Shown here piece by piece: positions 1 through 10,134 of a stretch of 28,693 nucleotides of DNA (position 1 is its first letter; each line of letters opens with the position of its first letter). The stretch is from NCBI GenBank assembly GCA_035267785.1, contig DATFLL010000008.1, positions 1-28,693 on the forward strand, in the 5' to 3' direction. The notes under the pieces are model-generated. The model made no database searches and was not told the origin of the DNA. It saw nothing but the letters and a program-made list of their open reading frames with translations. Source of the stretch: DATFLL01 sp035267785 (lineage in GTDB: Bacteria > Pseudomonadota > Gammaproteobacteria > DATFLL01). The position numbers were made by a program, and so were the translations under genes.

Positions 1-91
1 CGCACCCCGGTGCAGTCCCGTGGCGGCCGGGCTGCTCGACACTTGCCGGTCCAAACTGACCTCCGGAAGTCGATTCGCTGTGATTGAGAAA

Positions 92-119
92 GGAGGAGCC
101 GTCCAGGGACGGCTCCTCC
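92..119 (-). terminator. Probable intrinsic terminator of pstS
   Basis: A perfect 12-bp inverted repeat (92-103 with 108-119) encloses a 4-nt loop. Read on the minus strand it lies about 50 bp after the pstS stop and is followed by a short T-rich run (TTTCTC). The U-tract is poor, so it may be a partial terminator or a 3' stabilising hairpin that lets some transcription continue beyond the window edge. Positions 1-91 contain no recognisable gene. Confidence 0.7.
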
Positions 120-166
120 ATCCGGTACCGGGCCGATCTTACCGCCCGGGCTCGCTCAGCGCGAGC

Positions 167-1240
167 TTATTGTACCATCCCCGCGTTCCAGATGGGGTTG
201 CCGCTCTTGTCCTTGATGTTCTTGGCCCAGGTCTTCTCGACCAGGCTGACCACGTTCTTCGGCATCGGCACGTAGTCCAGCTGCTCGGCCATGGCACCGC
301 CGTGATGGTAGGCCCAGTCGAAGAACTTCAGCACGGCCTTGCCGTAGGCAGGCTTGGCCTGGGTCTTGTAGACCAGAATGAAAGTCGCACCGGTGATGGG
401 CCAGCTATTGGCGCCCGGCTGGTCGGTCAGGACCATGTAGAACCCGTCGGCGTGCGCCCAGTCGGCGTTGGCCGCCGCGGCCTGGAAGGCCTTGCTGGTC
501 GGGCTCACGAAGTGGCCGTCCTTATTCTGCAGCTTGGCGTACGTCATCTTGTTTTGCAGCGCATAGGCGTACTCGACGTAGCCGATGGAACCCTTGATGC
601 GGCGCACGTAGGAGGCAACGCCCTCATTGCCCTTGCCGCCCACGCCGACCGGCCAGGCCACGGACTTGTTGTTGCCGACCTTCTGCTTCCACTCCGGGCT
701 GACCTTGCTCAGGTAGTTGGTGTAGATCCAGGTGGTGCCGGAGCCGTCCGAGCGATGCACGACGGTGATGGCCTTGGAGGGCAGCTTCAGACCGGGGTTC
801 AGGGCCGCGATACGGCTGTCGTCCCAACGCTTGATCTCGCCGAGGTAGATGTCGGCAACGAGCTTGCCGCTGAGCTTGATGTCGCCGGGCTTGATGCCAG
901 GCACATTGATGACCGGCACCACGCCGCCCATAACCATGGGGAACTGCATCAGGCCGGCCTGATCGAGCTCTTCCGGCTTGAGGGGGGCATCGGAGGCGCC
1001 GAAATCGACGGTCTTGGCCTTGATCTGCTTGATACCGCCGCCGGAACCGATCGACTGGTAGTTCAGCCGCACACCCTTTTCCTGAGCGTACTTCTCGGCC
1101 CACTTGGCGTAGACCGGATACGGGAAAGTGGCACCGGCACCGGAGATCTGCGTGACCTCGCCCGCGCTGGCCGTACCCATCAGACCGACGGACACGAGAG
1201 CGACGCCGGCAATCAGGTGCTTCGCAAGTCGTTTCGACAT
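167..1240 (-). CDS. pstS: Phosphate ABC transporter substrate-binding protein PstS
   Basis: Periplasmic phosphate-binding protein that delivers inorganic phosphate to the PstCAB importer. The 357-residue length is typical. Residues 1-26 form a Sec signal peptide ending TASA before GEV. Phosphate-binding loops typical of the family are visible: GAGATFP (34-40), SGGGIKQI (67-74), DFGASDAPL (79-87) and RSDGSGTT (163-170). The ATG is preceded by AAGGAG at good spacing. No pstC, pstA or pstB is in the window; transcription runs left, off the window edge, and a hairpin follows the gene, so pstS is either monocistronic or separated from pstCAB by a partial terminator. A Pho box lies about 110 bp upstream, so PhoB control under phosphate starvation is expected. 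Confidence 0.96.
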   Translation of the reverse strand: MSKRLAKHLIAGVALVSVGLMGTASAGEVTQISGAGATFPYPVYAKWAEKYAQEKGVRLNYQSIGSGGGIKQIKAKTVDFGASDAPLKPEELDQAGLMQFPMVMGGVVPVINVPGIKPGDIKLSGKLVADIYLGEIKRWDDSRIAALNPGLKLPSKAITVVHRSDGSGTTWIYTNYLSKVSPEWKQKVGNNKSVAWPVGVGGKGNEGVASYVRRIKGSIGYVEYAYALQNKMTYAKLQNKDGHFVSPTSKAFQAAAANADWAHADGFYMVLTDQPGANSWPITGATFILVYKTQAKPAYGKAVLKFFDWAYHHGGAMAEQLDYVPMPKNVVSLVEKTWAKNIKDKSGNPIWNAGMVQ

Positions 1241-1284
1241 CTTACACTCCTTATTTAAGGTAGTTTTTCAATTGACCCATGACA

Positions 1285-1303
1285 GCGGAATCCGATATTC
1301 CGC
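1285..1303. repeat. Inverted repeat in pstS leader
   Basis: GCGGAAT (1285-1291) and ATTCCGC (1297-1303) form a perfect 7-bp inverted repeat around a 5-nt centre. It lies between the Pho box and the pstS start. It could be an operator or a leader hairpin; the sequence does not decide between them. Confidence 0.45.
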
Positions 1304-1345
1304 ACGGTGCTGCCCTTGGACTGGGGCACACTCTAGCAACGGTCC

Positions 1346-1363
1346 ATGACAGCCACATGACAG
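1346..1363 (-). promoter_or_regulatory. Pho box upstream of pstS
   Basis: Read on the minus strand, two exact CTGTCAT heptamers (complement of 1357-1363 and 1346-1352) are offset by 11 bp, with GTGG between them. This matches the PhoB box (two CTGTCAT repeats, 4-bp spacer). A third, isolated CTGTCAT lies at 1279-1285. The site is about 105 bp upstream of the pstS start, as expected for PhoB activation. Confidence 0.85.
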
Positions 1364-1648
1364 CCGCCTGCAAATTCCCCCACCCCGGCTGCGCCTGAAT
1401 GACCTCCTCGGGCGCCGCGACCGGGGGCAATGCCCCGGCGGCGGACGAGATGCACCGAATCGGCCCGTCGTCACGAAACCGTAACAATACAACTTTATGT
1501 TTTTATTTACATTTATCGTTTTTCTCATCTGGCACGCATCCTGCGACAGCAAGGCCAGCATTGCACGCGGACACCGGGCCCGGGGCCTCGAGCCGGTCTG
1601 CCCGCGCCCCACCGATTCGCCCCGGCTCAGCTTTAGGAGGAATGCGAC

Positions 1649-2779
1649 ATGCCTGACAATCCCCTGCTCGCAGTCAAACAGCTCGGCCAGAGCCTGTGGC
1701 TGGACGACATGCGTGCCGAGCTGCTGAACGAGGGAGGCCTGCGCCGGCTCATCGAGAACGACGGCCTGGCCGGCATGACCTCCAACCCGACGCTGTTCGC
1801 CAAGGACATCGTGGAGCGCCGAGCCTACGACGACGCCATCGGCCGGCTGTCCAGCGAGGGCCTGGACGCCGTGGCGATCTACGAGCACCTGGCGATCGAG
1901 GACATCCGCCGCGCCGCCGACCAATTCCGGCCGGTCTACGAGGGCAGCGGCGGACGCGACGGTTACGTCAGCCTGGAGGTCTCCCCGCATCTCGCCTACG
2001 ACACCGAAGGGACCGTGGCCGAGGCCAAGCGCCTGTGGCAGGCCCTGGACCGGCCCAATGTGATGATCAAGGTCCCGGGCACCCCCGCGGGCCTGCCCGC
2101 GCTGCGCCGGCTCATAGCCGAGGGCGTTTGCGTCAACGTCACCCTCCTGTTCGGCATCGATCGCTACCGCTCGGTGGCCGAGCACTACCTCGCCGGTCTG
2201 GAAGACCGCCAACGGGCCGGCCAGCCGCTCAATAACGTCGCCTCGGTGGCGAGCTTCTTCCTCAGCCGCATCGACGTGCTCGTCGACGGCCTGCTGGACA
2301 GCCATCTCAACAGCGTGGGCAACGGCTACAGCGAGGCGCGCTGGCTACGCGGCGAGACCGCGATCGCCAGCGCCCGTCTGGCCTACGAGGCCTTCCAGGG
2401 TATCTTCGACGGCGAGCGCTGGCAGGCCCTGCAGCGCAGCGGGGCACGCCCCCAGCGCCTGCTGTGGGCCAGCACCAGTACCAAGGACCCCGACTACAGC
2501 GACGTGCTCTACGTCGAGTCGTTGATCGGCCCGCATACCGTCAACACGCTTCCTTTGAAGACGCTGGAGGCCTTTCGCGACCACGGCCGCGCGGTCAATC
2601 GCATCGGCGAACGCCTGGATCATGCCCGCGGCATCCCGGTCAAACTGGCCGAGTTCGACATCCAACTCGATCAGGTAACGGCACGTCTGGAGCGCGAGGG
2701 CGTCGACAAGTTCTCCGCCTCCTTCGACCACCTGCTCGAGACCATCGATTCGCGGCGCAAGCAGGTCGCCAACGGCTGA
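1649..2779 (+). CDS. tal: Transaldolase
   Basis: Transaldolase moves a dihydroxyacetone unit between sugar phosphates in the non-oxidative pentose phosphate pathway. At 376 residues it belongs to the longer bacterial type. Family landmarks are TSNPT near residue 46, the Schiff-base lysine K141 in VMIKVPGT, NVTLLFG shortly after, SFFLSRID near 200, and a C-terminal WASTSTKDP segment. The start is set by the AGGAGG a few bases upstream. gnd begins 32 bp downstream, so the two pentose phosphate genes probably share a transcript. No pgi or zwf is in the window. Confidence 0.95.
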   Translation: MPDNPLLAVKQLGQSLWLDDMRAELLNEGGLRRLIENDGLAGMTSNPTLFAKDIVERRAYDDAIGRLSSEGLDAVAIYEHLAIEDIRRAADQFRPVYEGSGGRDGYVSLEVSPHLAYDTEGTVAEAKRLWQALDRPNVMIKVPGTPAGLPALRRLIAEGVCVNVTLLFGIDRYRSVAEHYLAGLEDRQRAGQPLNNVASVASFFLSRIDVLVDGLLDSHLNSVGNGYSEARWLRGETAIASARLAYEAFQGIFDGERWQALQRSGARPQRLLWASTSTKDPDYSDVLYVESLIGPHTVNTLPLKTLEAFRDHGRAVNRIGERLDHARGIPVKLAEFDIQLDQVTARLEREGVDKFSASFDHLLETIDSRRKQVANG

Positions 2780-2811
2780 ACCGCCGCCGCACTACCCACA
2801 AGGACATCGCC

Positions 2812-4269
<1,458 letters not shown>

Positions 4270-4337
4270 CGATTGAGCGCACATACGCGGCGGCAATCGC
4301 CAGGGGCGCGGACATCGGGTAGAATCCACCGCATCCG

Positions 4338-5600
4338 ATGGACACCGAAACTCACGACGCCCCCGCCCCGCCCCTGGGTAACTCAGGCACCGACCCAACC
4401 ACGACGAACGCCGGCGAGACCGTCCCCTCGCGCGGTCGCCTGCTGACACTGAGCTGGGCCCATTTTCTCAACGACGGCGCGGCGAACTACCTGCCCGGCG
4501 TGCTGCCGGCCGTCCTGCTTCAGCTAAACATCCCGGTCGCCTTCGCCGGTACGGTCATGGCGGCCCTGCTGCTCGGTCAGGCGCTGCAGCCCCTGTACGG
4601 TTGGCTGTCCGATCACATCGGCGGGCGGCGCCTCATCTTCATCGGCATCGCGGGCACCACAGCGGGCGGCGCCCTCGTCGGGCTGGTCCCCGGCTACTGG
4701 AGCCTGATCGCGGTGCTGCTGCTGATCGGTTTCACCAACGCCATGTTTCACCCGCAGGGAATGGCGGCCACACGCCAGCTGGCCCACCAGCGCGCCCGCG
4801 CGCAATCGAACGGACCCGGCGCCAAGGTCGGCCTGTTCATGTCGGTGTTCCTGGTTGGCGGCGAGCTCGGCCGCGGCATCTGGCCCCTGCTGGCCAGTCT
4901 CGTCGTCGTGGCGCTGGGCACGCGCGGGCTGTGGATCCTGGCCCTGCCGATGGTGTTGACCCTGCCCCTGTTGATCGCACGCGTGCCGAAGCTGGCCCCG
5001 CGCCACCGCGACGCCGGGCCCGTGGCCTGGCGGCGGCACCTGCCCGACCTGGCGCGGGTGGTAAGCTTCTCGGCCCTGCGCGCCACCCTGACCTTCAGTC
5101 TGGTCACCTTCGTGCCGCTGCTGTGGCACCAGCGCGGCGAGTCGCTGATCAGCGGTGCCTCGTTGATCACCACGCTCCTGGTGGTCGGCATCGTCGGCAA
5201 TATGAGCGGCGGCCATTGGGCTGATCGCATCGGTCGACGTCCGGTGCTCCTGCTATCCACCGTCGCCTCGGCCGTCCTGCTCGCCGGATTCCTGCTCGCC
5301 CCGCCTGTGCTGGCCTGGCCGCTGCTCGCCCTGCTGGGCGTGGCCATGTTCGCCAGCCTGCCCCTCGCCATCCTGATGGGTCAGGACATCCTGCCGGAGA
5401 ACCCCTCGCTGGGCTCGGGCCTGGCCCTCGGCCTGGCCAACGCCCTCGGCGCACTGACCGTCATGCTGCTCGGCCTGTTGGTCGACGACTGGGGTATCGC
5501 AGCCATCCTGTGGCTGAACGTCGGCTTCAGCATTGTTACCGCCCTGATGGTGCCGTTCCTGCCCGAGGGCAGCCAACCCCGCCCATCGCGCGCCGCCTAG
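4338..5600 (+). CDS. MFS transporter, fosmidomycin-resistance (Fsr) type
   Basis: A 420-residue major facilitator protein with about 12 hydrophobic helices. A polar N-terminal tail of about 35 residues precedes the first helix. Fsr-like features are HFLNDGAANYLPGVLPAVL in helix 1 and the loop motif DHIGGRRLIF between helices 2 and 3. It lies 68 bp after gnd on the same strand and may be co-transcribed, but nothing links it to sugar metabolism. Family members export fosmidomycin and other small molecules; the substrate here cannot be read from the sequence. Confidence 0.85.
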   Translation: MDTETHDAPAPPLGNSGTDPTTTNAGETVPSRGRLLTLSWAHFLNDGAANYLPGVLPAVLLQLNIPVAFAGTVMAALLLGQALQPLYGWLSDHIGGRRLIFIGIAGTTAGGALVGLVPGYWSLIAVLLLIGFTNAMFHPQGMAATRQLAHQRARAQSNGPGAKVGLFMSVFLVGGELGRGIWPLLASLVVVALGTRGLWILALPMVLTLPLLIARVPKLAPRHRDAGPVAWRRHLPDLARVVSFSALRATLTFSLVTFVPLLWHQRGESLISGASLITTLLVVGIVGNMSGGHWADRIGRRPVLLLSTVASAVLLAGFLLAPPVLAWPLLALLGVAMFASLPLAILMGQDILPENPSLGSGLALGLANALGALTVMLLGLLVDDWGIAAILWLNVGFSIVTALMVPFLPEGSQPRPSRAA

Positions 5601-5612
5601 CACCGCCAACGT

Positions 5613-5640
5613 TTGACGCGGCCGCGCGAGCCGCTACTAT
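5613..5640 (+). promoter_or_regulatory. Candidate sigma70 promoter of lutABC
   Basis: TTGACG (5613-5618) and TACTAT (5635-5640) are separated by 16 bp, 57 bp before the lutA start. Just downstream, GGGCGTCC occurs twice (5660-5667 and 5674-5681, 14 bp apart), which may be a binding site for a regulator. Motif match only. Confidence 0.45.
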
Positions 5641-5696
5641 GGACCCATCGTTCCGAACCGGGCGTCCCATTGCGGGCGTCCTAGCCGAGGCATTGC

Positions 5697-6464
5697 ATGC
5701 GCATCGCGCTGTTCGTCACCTGCCTGGTCGACCTGTACCGACCCCGAGTCGGCTTCGCCGCCGTGAACCTGCTCGAGCGCGCGGGCTGCGAGGTCGAGGT
5801 GCCGGTACAAACGTGCTGCGGCCAGCCCGCCTACAACAACGGCGACCTCGACGACGCCCGCGCCATCGCCCGTCAGGTCATTACCGCGTTCGAAGGTTTC
5901 GAGCACGTCGTCGCACCCTCGGGCTCCTGTGCCGGCATGCTCAAGTGCCACTACCCGACGCTGTTCGAGGACGATGCGGCCTGGTCTGATCGCGCCCGCG
6001 ATCTGGCCGAGCGCACGCACGAGTTGACCGCCTTTCTTACCGATGTGCTCGGCCAGGACGACTTCGGCGCGCACTACACCGGGCAGGCGACCTATCACGA
6101 CTCCTGCTCCTCGCTGCGCGAGATGAGGGTCCATGCGCAACCGCGACGGCTGCTCGAACGCGTCGACGGTCTGCAATTGAAGGAGCTCGGGGACAACGAG
6201 GTCTGCTGCGGCTTCGGCGGGACCTTCTGCGTCAAGTACCCCGAGCTCTCCGCGCGCATGGTCGACGACAAGGTCGCACGCATCCACGAAACCGGCGCCG
6301 ACACGCTGCTCGCCGCGGACCTGGGCTGTCTGCTGAACATTGCCGGGCGCCTGCGCCGGCTCGACAGTACGGTGCGCGTCTATCACATCGCCGAGGTCCT
6401 GGCCGGCATGGCGGACGGGCCCGGCCTGGGTGAGGCGCGAGACCAAGGCAAGGGGCGCCCATGA
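5697..6464 (+). CDS. lutA: L-lactate utilisation Fe-S protein LutA (LldE)
   Basis: First subunit of the flavin-independent LutABC L-lactate oxidising complex. The 255-residue protein carries the two cysteine-rich CCG domains of this family: C40-C41-G near the start (TCCGQPAYNNGD) and C170-C171-G (VCCGFGGTFCVKYPELS), which resemble heterodisulfide reductase subunit B and the glycolate oxidase subunit GlcF. lutA ends 4 bp inside lutB (ATGA), so the two are translationally coupled. The SD before the ATG is weak (CCGAGG). The oxidation product would be pyruvate from lactate; use of other 2-hydroxyacids cannot be excluded. Confidence 0.93.
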   Translation: MRIALFVTCLVDLYRPRVGFAAVNLLERAGCEVEVPVQTCCGQPAYNNGDLDDARAIARQVITAFEGFEHVVAPSGSCAGMLKCHYPTLFEDDAAWSDRARDLAERTHELTAFLTDVLGQDDFGAHYTGQATYHDSCSSLREMRVHAQPRRLLERVDGLQLKELGDNEVCCGFGGTFCVKYPELSARMVDDKVARIHETGADTLLAADLGCLLNIAGRLRRLDSTVRVYHIAEVLAGMADGPGLGEARDQGKGRP

Positions 6465-7879
6465 AGTCGACCGCGCACACCTTCAAACATAACGTCCACG
6501 TCGCACTGCACGACGAACGCCTGCAGCGGGCCCTGCACAAGGCGGGCGGCGGTTTCATCGAAAAGCGCCGCGCCGCCCTGGACGAATTGCCCGAATTCGA
6601 AGCCCTGCGCGAATCGGCCCGCGCCATCAAGGATCACACCCTCGCCCATCTGGACGAGTATCTCGAACACTTCGAGGCCCAGGTGATTGCAAGCGGCGGC
6701 CGGGTACACTGGGCACGCACGCCCGAGCAGGCGCGCCGCATCGTGGTCGAGCTGTGCCGCGAGGCCGGCGCGAGGCGGGTCACCAAAGGCAAGTCCATGG
6801 TCGGCGAGGAGATCGCCATCAACGAGGCATTGGAGGCGGACGGCTTCGAAGCGGTGGAGACGGACCTCGGCGAGTACATCATCCAGCTCGCCCACGAGCC
6901 GCCCAGTCACATCATCGCCCCCGCCATCCACAAGAGCCGCCAGGACATCGCCGAGTTGTTCCGCGAACACCACGGCCATCATGAGGCGCTGGATTCGGCA
7001 CGCGAAATCGTCGACGAGGCCCGCGAGCGCCTGCGCGCGGCCTTTCTCAGCGCCGACGTCGGCATCACCGGCGCCAACTTTCTCATCGCCGAGACCGGCT
7101 CGGCCATCGTGGTCACCAACGAGGGTAACGGCGATCTCACGGCCACGCTGCCGCGAACGCACATTGTGCTGGCCGGGCTGGAGAAGGTCGTTCCGACCCT
7201 GGAGGACGCCAGTGTCCTGCTGCGCCTGCTCGCGCGCAGCGCGACCGGCCAGGCCTTCACCGCCTACACCAGCCTGTTCACCGGCCCGCGCCGCGCCGAG
7301 GACGGCGACGGGCCAGAGGCCTTCCACGTCGTGCTGGTCGACAATGGCCGCAGCGAGATGCTCGGCAACGAGTTCCACGACATGTTGCGTTGCATCCGCT
7401 GCGGCGCCTGCCTCAATCACTGCCCCATCTACGGCGCGGTCGGCGGGCACGCCTACGGCTGGGTCTATCCCGGCCCGATGGGCGCGGTGCTGACCCCCCT
7501 GATGCAGGGACTCGGCGAGGCCGGCGACCTGCCCAATGCCTCAAGCCTCTGCGGGCGCTGCGAGGCCGTCTGTCCCATGTCCATTCCCCTGCCGGCCCTG
7601 CTCCGCCGCCTGCGTGTGCGCCAATACGCCGTCGGCGGCGGCTCGAAACGGAGCCGTTGGGGGCTCGCCGCCTGGGCCTTCCTGGCCCGCCGGCCGCGCC
7701 TGTATCGATGGGCCATGGGCTGGGGGGTGCGTGTGCTGGCCGCGCTCGGCGGACGACGCGGGCGCCTGCGGCGTCTGCCCGGGGCCGGCGCCTGGACCGC
7801 GGCGCGCGACCTGCCCGCCCCGGCCGGCGACACCTTCCAGAAACAGTGGCGACAACGCGCGGGACGCGGCCGTGGCTGA
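6461..7879 (+). CDS. lutB: L-lactate utilisation Fe-S protein LutB (LldF)
   Basis: Second LutABC subunit, 472 residues. It has an N-terminal LUD domain (roughly 60-290), then a ferredoxin-like region with C311, C314, C317 and C321 in CIRCGACLNHCP and C364, C367 and C371 in CGRCEAVCP, enough for two [4Fe-4S] clusters. The C-terminal tail is basic and Arg-rich, as in relatives. It overlaps lutA by 4 bp and lutC by 8 bp, so the three subunits should be made together. The complex is cytoplasmic and would pass electrons to an acceptor that this window does not identify. Confidence 0.94.
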   Translation: MKSTAHTFKHNVHVALHDERLQRALHKAGGGFIEKRRAALDELPEFEALRESARAIKDHTLAHLDEYLEHFEAQVIASGGRVHWARTPEQARRIVVELCREAGARRVTKGKSMVGEEIAINEALEADGFEAVETDLGEYIIQLAHEPPSHIIAPAIHKSRQDIAELFREHHGHHEALDSAREIVDEARERLRAAFLSADVGITGANFLIAETGSAIVVTNEGNGDLTATLPRTHIVLAGLEKVVPTLEDASVLLRLLARSATGQAFTAYTSLFTGPRRAEDGDGPEAFHVVLVDNGRSEMLGNEFHDMLRCIRCGACLNHCPIYGAVGGHAYGWVYPGPMGAVLTPLMQGLGEAGDLPNASSLCGRCEAVCPMSIPLPALLRRLRVRQYAVGGGSKRSRWGLAAWAFLARRPRLYRWAMGWGVRVLAALGGRRGRLRRLPGAGAWTAARDLPAPAGDTFQKQWRQRAGRGRG

Positions 7880-8540
7880 GTCGGACCGCGAGGCCATCCT
7901 GGCGCGCATCGGCGGCGTGCGCCGCACCGCGCGGCAATCCGACGATACCAATGCAACGATGCGTCTGCGCGAGCGCCCCGTGGGGCCGCAGCCAGCCGGC
8001 GCGGGCGGCGCCCGCCTGCAGGCGTTCACCAATCGCCTCGAAGCGGCGGCCGCGACCTGGACACACGCGGCGGACGGCCGGGCCGTCGTGGAGACCGTCG
8101 CCATCTATTTGAATGAGAAAGGCATCACGGGCCCACCGATCGCCGCCGATCATCCCGCGCTGCAGGCTTTGCCCTGGCCCGACGCGCAGCGGCCCGTCGT
8201 CGAAACGGCGCGCGGCGACACGCCCGCCGCGCTGACCCTGGCGTCCCTGGGCATCGCCGAAACGGGCAGCCTGGTCTTGTGCGCCGGTCCGCAGACCCCG
8301 ACGCGCCTGAACTTTCTGCCCGATATCCTGATCTGCGTGCTCGCCAGCGACGCCCTGGTCGACCACCTCGAGGATGCCTGGGCCTGGCTGCGCGCGCGCG
8401 GACCCTTACCGCGCGCCGTGAATCTGGTCACCGGACCGTCGCGCACCGCCGATGTCGAACAGACCATCCAGCTAGGCGCCCACGGCCCCCGCCACCTCCA
8501 CGTAGTGCTGGCAGACTGCGGCCTGAATCCGGCCGAATAA
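7872..8540 (+). CDS. lutC: L-lactate utilisation protein LutC (LldG)
   Basis: Third LutABC subunit, an LUD-domain protein of 222 residues with no cysteine clusters. The motif IAETGSLVLCAG and the following TPTRLNFLPDILICVL are typical of LutC. I chose the GTG at 7872, which overlaps the end of lutB by 8 bp and gives MAESDREAILARI, the usual LutC N-terminus; the frame is open further upstream only because it overlaps lutB. No terminator is evident after the TAA; an AT-rich stretch follows. Confidence 0.9.
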   Translation: MAESDREAILARIGGVRRTARQSDDTNATMRLRERPVGPQPAGAGGARLQAFTNRLEAAAATWTHAADGRAVVETVAIYLNEKGITGPPIAADHPALQALPWPDAQRPVVETARGDTPAALTLASLGIAETGSLVLCAGPQTPTRLNFLPDILICVLASDALVDHLEDAWAWLRARGPLPRAVNLVTGPSRTADVEQTIQLGAHGPRHLHVVLADCGLNPAE

Positions 8541-8592
8541 TCATTTCACTATATTAAAGGAATACGATATTTCGCCCATTTCATCCTTGGGC

Positions 8593-8635
8593 TTGCCAAT
8601 CATGATTTGACGAACCTATAGTAATTCATAATTAT
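8593..8635 (+). promoter_or_regulatory. Candidate promoter(s) of the TRAP operon
   Basis: Two overlapping sigma70-like pairs are visible in the AT-rich segment: TTGCCA (8593-8598) with TATAGT (8617-8622), 18-bp spacer; and TTGACG (8607-8612) with AATTAT (8630-8635), 17-bp spacer. The first matches consensus at 5 of 6 in both boxes. Either would start transcription some 340 nt before dctP. Confidence 0.5.
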
Positions 8636-8655
8636 GCATTAACCGGAGAGCCGGC

Positions 8656-8670
8656 GGCCGAGCTTCGGCC
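8656..8670 (+). repeat. Leader hairpin 1
   Basis: GGCCGA and TCGGCC form a perfect 6-bp stem with a 3-nt loop, close after the candidate promoters. No T-run follows, so it does not look like a terminator. Confidence 0.4.
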
Positions 8671-8805
8671 AAACCAACGGATCGCCTCGACGATCCACGA
8701 CCGCCACCGTAATCGACAGGCCCAGGTACCCAGTGACCCGGATGGCACCCGCAGCACTTGATAACGAGCCCCCCGACCCAACGGCATGGATGCCACTACG
8801 CGGCC

Positions 8806-8822
8806 GCGCGGATCTTCCGCGC
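8806..8822 (+). repeat. Leader hairpin 2
   Basis: GCGCGGA and TCCGCGC form a perfect 7-bp stem around TCT, midway through the leader before dctP. No T-run follows. Confidence 0.4.
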
Positions 8823-8979
8823 CGCCCATTTCACCGCCCCTGTGCGCTGTACGCGACCACCCTCTCGAGTCCGTCCTTGCGCAGGACACACCCACGCCGT
8901 ACCCGCGTTGCGACCCGCCGGCTCGGCGCCTTTGCACCTTGACCTGTCGCCCATCACTGTCAGCTAGGAGGAAAACAAG

Positions 8980-10113
8980 ATGAACGATAAATCCGACAAG
9001 CCCACACAGCCCAATCGGTCCGCGCGACGCAAGTTCCTGAAGGCATCGGCCGCCCTTGGGGGGGCGGCGATCCTGGGGGCGCCTTACATCCGCAATGCCG
9101 AGGCTGCCAAGGGTCACGTATGGAAGGTCCAGTCGACCTGGGACGCCGGCACCACCGGTTACCGTCTGTTCGAGGGCTGGGCCAACGACATCAAGGAGAA
9201 ATCCGGCGGCGAGCTGACCTTCAAGCCGTTCCCCGCCAAGGCCGTGGCCGCCGACAACAACGCACTGTTCGACGCGGTACGCAGCGGCGTGCTCCAGGCC
9301 ATGAACCCGTTCAGCCTGTACTGGTCCGGCAAGATTCCAGCCTCGGTGTTCCTGTCGTCCTATCCGGCCGGCCCCGATCAGCCGGGTCAGTGGGAAACCA
9401 TGTTCTACGGCCTCGGCTTGCTGGAGCTAACCCGCGAGATCTACAGCAAGTACGGGCTGTTCTATGTCGGGCCGATCCAACACGACGCCAACATCATCCA
9501 CTCCAAGACCCCAGTGGAAAATCTGGATCAGCTCAAGGGCATGAAGATTCGCCTGCCCGGGGGTATGGTCGCCGAGGTATTCGAGAAATTCGGCGTCAGC
9601 ACCACGAGTATGCCGGGCTCGGACATCTACCCGGCCCTGGAGAAAGGCACGATCGATGCCGCCGACTACGTCGGCCCCGCCATCAACTGGGACCTCGGTT
9701 TCGCCGAGATCACCAAGTACATCATCTGCATGGGCCCTCCGGGCCAGACCTCGCTGTACCAGCCCGTGGACCTGATGGACTTGACCGTCAACCTCGGTGC
9801 CTGGAAGCGCCTGTCCAAGAAGATGCAGGAATTCGTCGAAGATCAGGTCAAGACCTACTCGGTGCACCACTACACCAGCATCCAGAAGGCCGACCTGGTC
9901 GCGATGGAGAAGTTCCTCAAGTCCGGCACCACGGTCTCGCGCCTGTCGGCCGAGGACGTGCATCGTTTCCGCAAGGCCGCGGTGCCGGTATGGTTCGAGT
10001 GGGCCAAGAAGAACGCCGATGCCAAGCGTGTGTTCAAGATTCATCTCGACTACATGCTCAACCCATACATGGGCTACATCACCAAGGACGACGTCAAGGG
10101 CCTGAGCCTGTAA
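8980..10113 (+). CDS. dctP: TRAP transporter substrate-binding protein DctP, Tat-exported
   Basis: Periplasmic solute receptor of a TRAP transporter, 377 residues. The twin-arginine signal SARRKFLK (R16-R17) is followed by an Ala/Gly-rich stretch and a likely cleavage site after A42 (AEA). The fold is the DctP type of the mannitol/chloroaromatic and 2-oxoacid or lactate subgroup: VQSTWDAGTTGY near the mature N-terminus, and the carboxylate-binding arginine R191 in GMKIRLPGGMVAEVF. Members of this subgroup bind lactate or 2-oxoacids, which fits the lutABC genes upstream. AGGAGGA 7 bp before the ATG makes it strongly translated. A large hairpin separates it from the membrane subunits. Confidence 0.92.
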   Translation: MNDKSDKPTQPNRSARRKFLKASAALGGAAILGAPYIRNAEAAKGHVWKVQSTWDAGTTGYRLFEGWANDIKEKSGGELTFKPFPAKAVAADNNALFDAVRSGVLQAMNPFSLYWSGKIPASVFLSSYPAGPDQPGQWETMFYGLGLLELTREIYSKYGLFYVGPIQHDANIIHSKTPVENLDQLKGMKIRLPGGMVAEVFEKFGVSTTSMPGSDIYPALEKGTIDAADYVGPAINWDLGFAEITKYIICMGPPGQTSLYQPVDLMDLTVNLGAWKRLSKKMQEFVEDQVKTYSVHHYTSIQKADLVAMEKFLKSGTTVSRLSAEDVHRFRKAAVPVWFEWAKKNADAKRVFKIHLDYMLNPYMGYITKDDVKGLSL

Positions 10114-10134
10114 ACATCCTTAGTGTGATTCCGG

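Larger units (their letters stand above)
1241..1648. other. Divergent pstS-tal intergenic region
   Basis: This 408-bp gap has no convincing gene. It holds the Pho box, an inverted repeat at 1285-1303, a palindromic CCGAATCGG at 1455-1463, and an AT-rich block at about 1480-1530 that stands out from the GC-rich surroundings and probably carries the tal promoter. I could not assign exact -35 and -10 hexamers there. A strong AGGAGG at 1636-1641 precedes tal. Confidence 0.6.
8541..8979. other. lutC-dctP intergenic region with long leader
   Basis: A 439-bp gap with no supported gene; short frames on either strand lack homology-like features and good ribosome sites. The first 100 bp are AT-rich and hold promoter candidates (8593-8635). 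The remainder is GC-rich and would form an untranslated leader of about 340 nt, with hairpins at 8656-8670 and 8806-8822. AGGAGGA at 8966-8972 serves dctP. Confidence 0.6.

Noticed and set aside
20..1258. Long plus-strand reading frame (412 codons) opposite pstS
   Set aside because: It is a mirror of pstS on the opposite strand in GC-rich DNA. The translation is Gly/Leu/Val/His-biased without recognisable motifs, while the minus strand encodes a clear PstS.
2464..2811. N-terminal extension of gnd into tal
   Set aside because: The additional residues are Arg/Pro-rich out-of-frame tal sequence. The Rossmann fold begins right after the ATG at 2812.
8632..9117. Minus-strand frame of 161 codons across the dctP leader and start
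   Set aside because: It overlaps the well-supported dctP start, is rich in Arg/Gly/Trp without domain features, and lacks a ribosome site.
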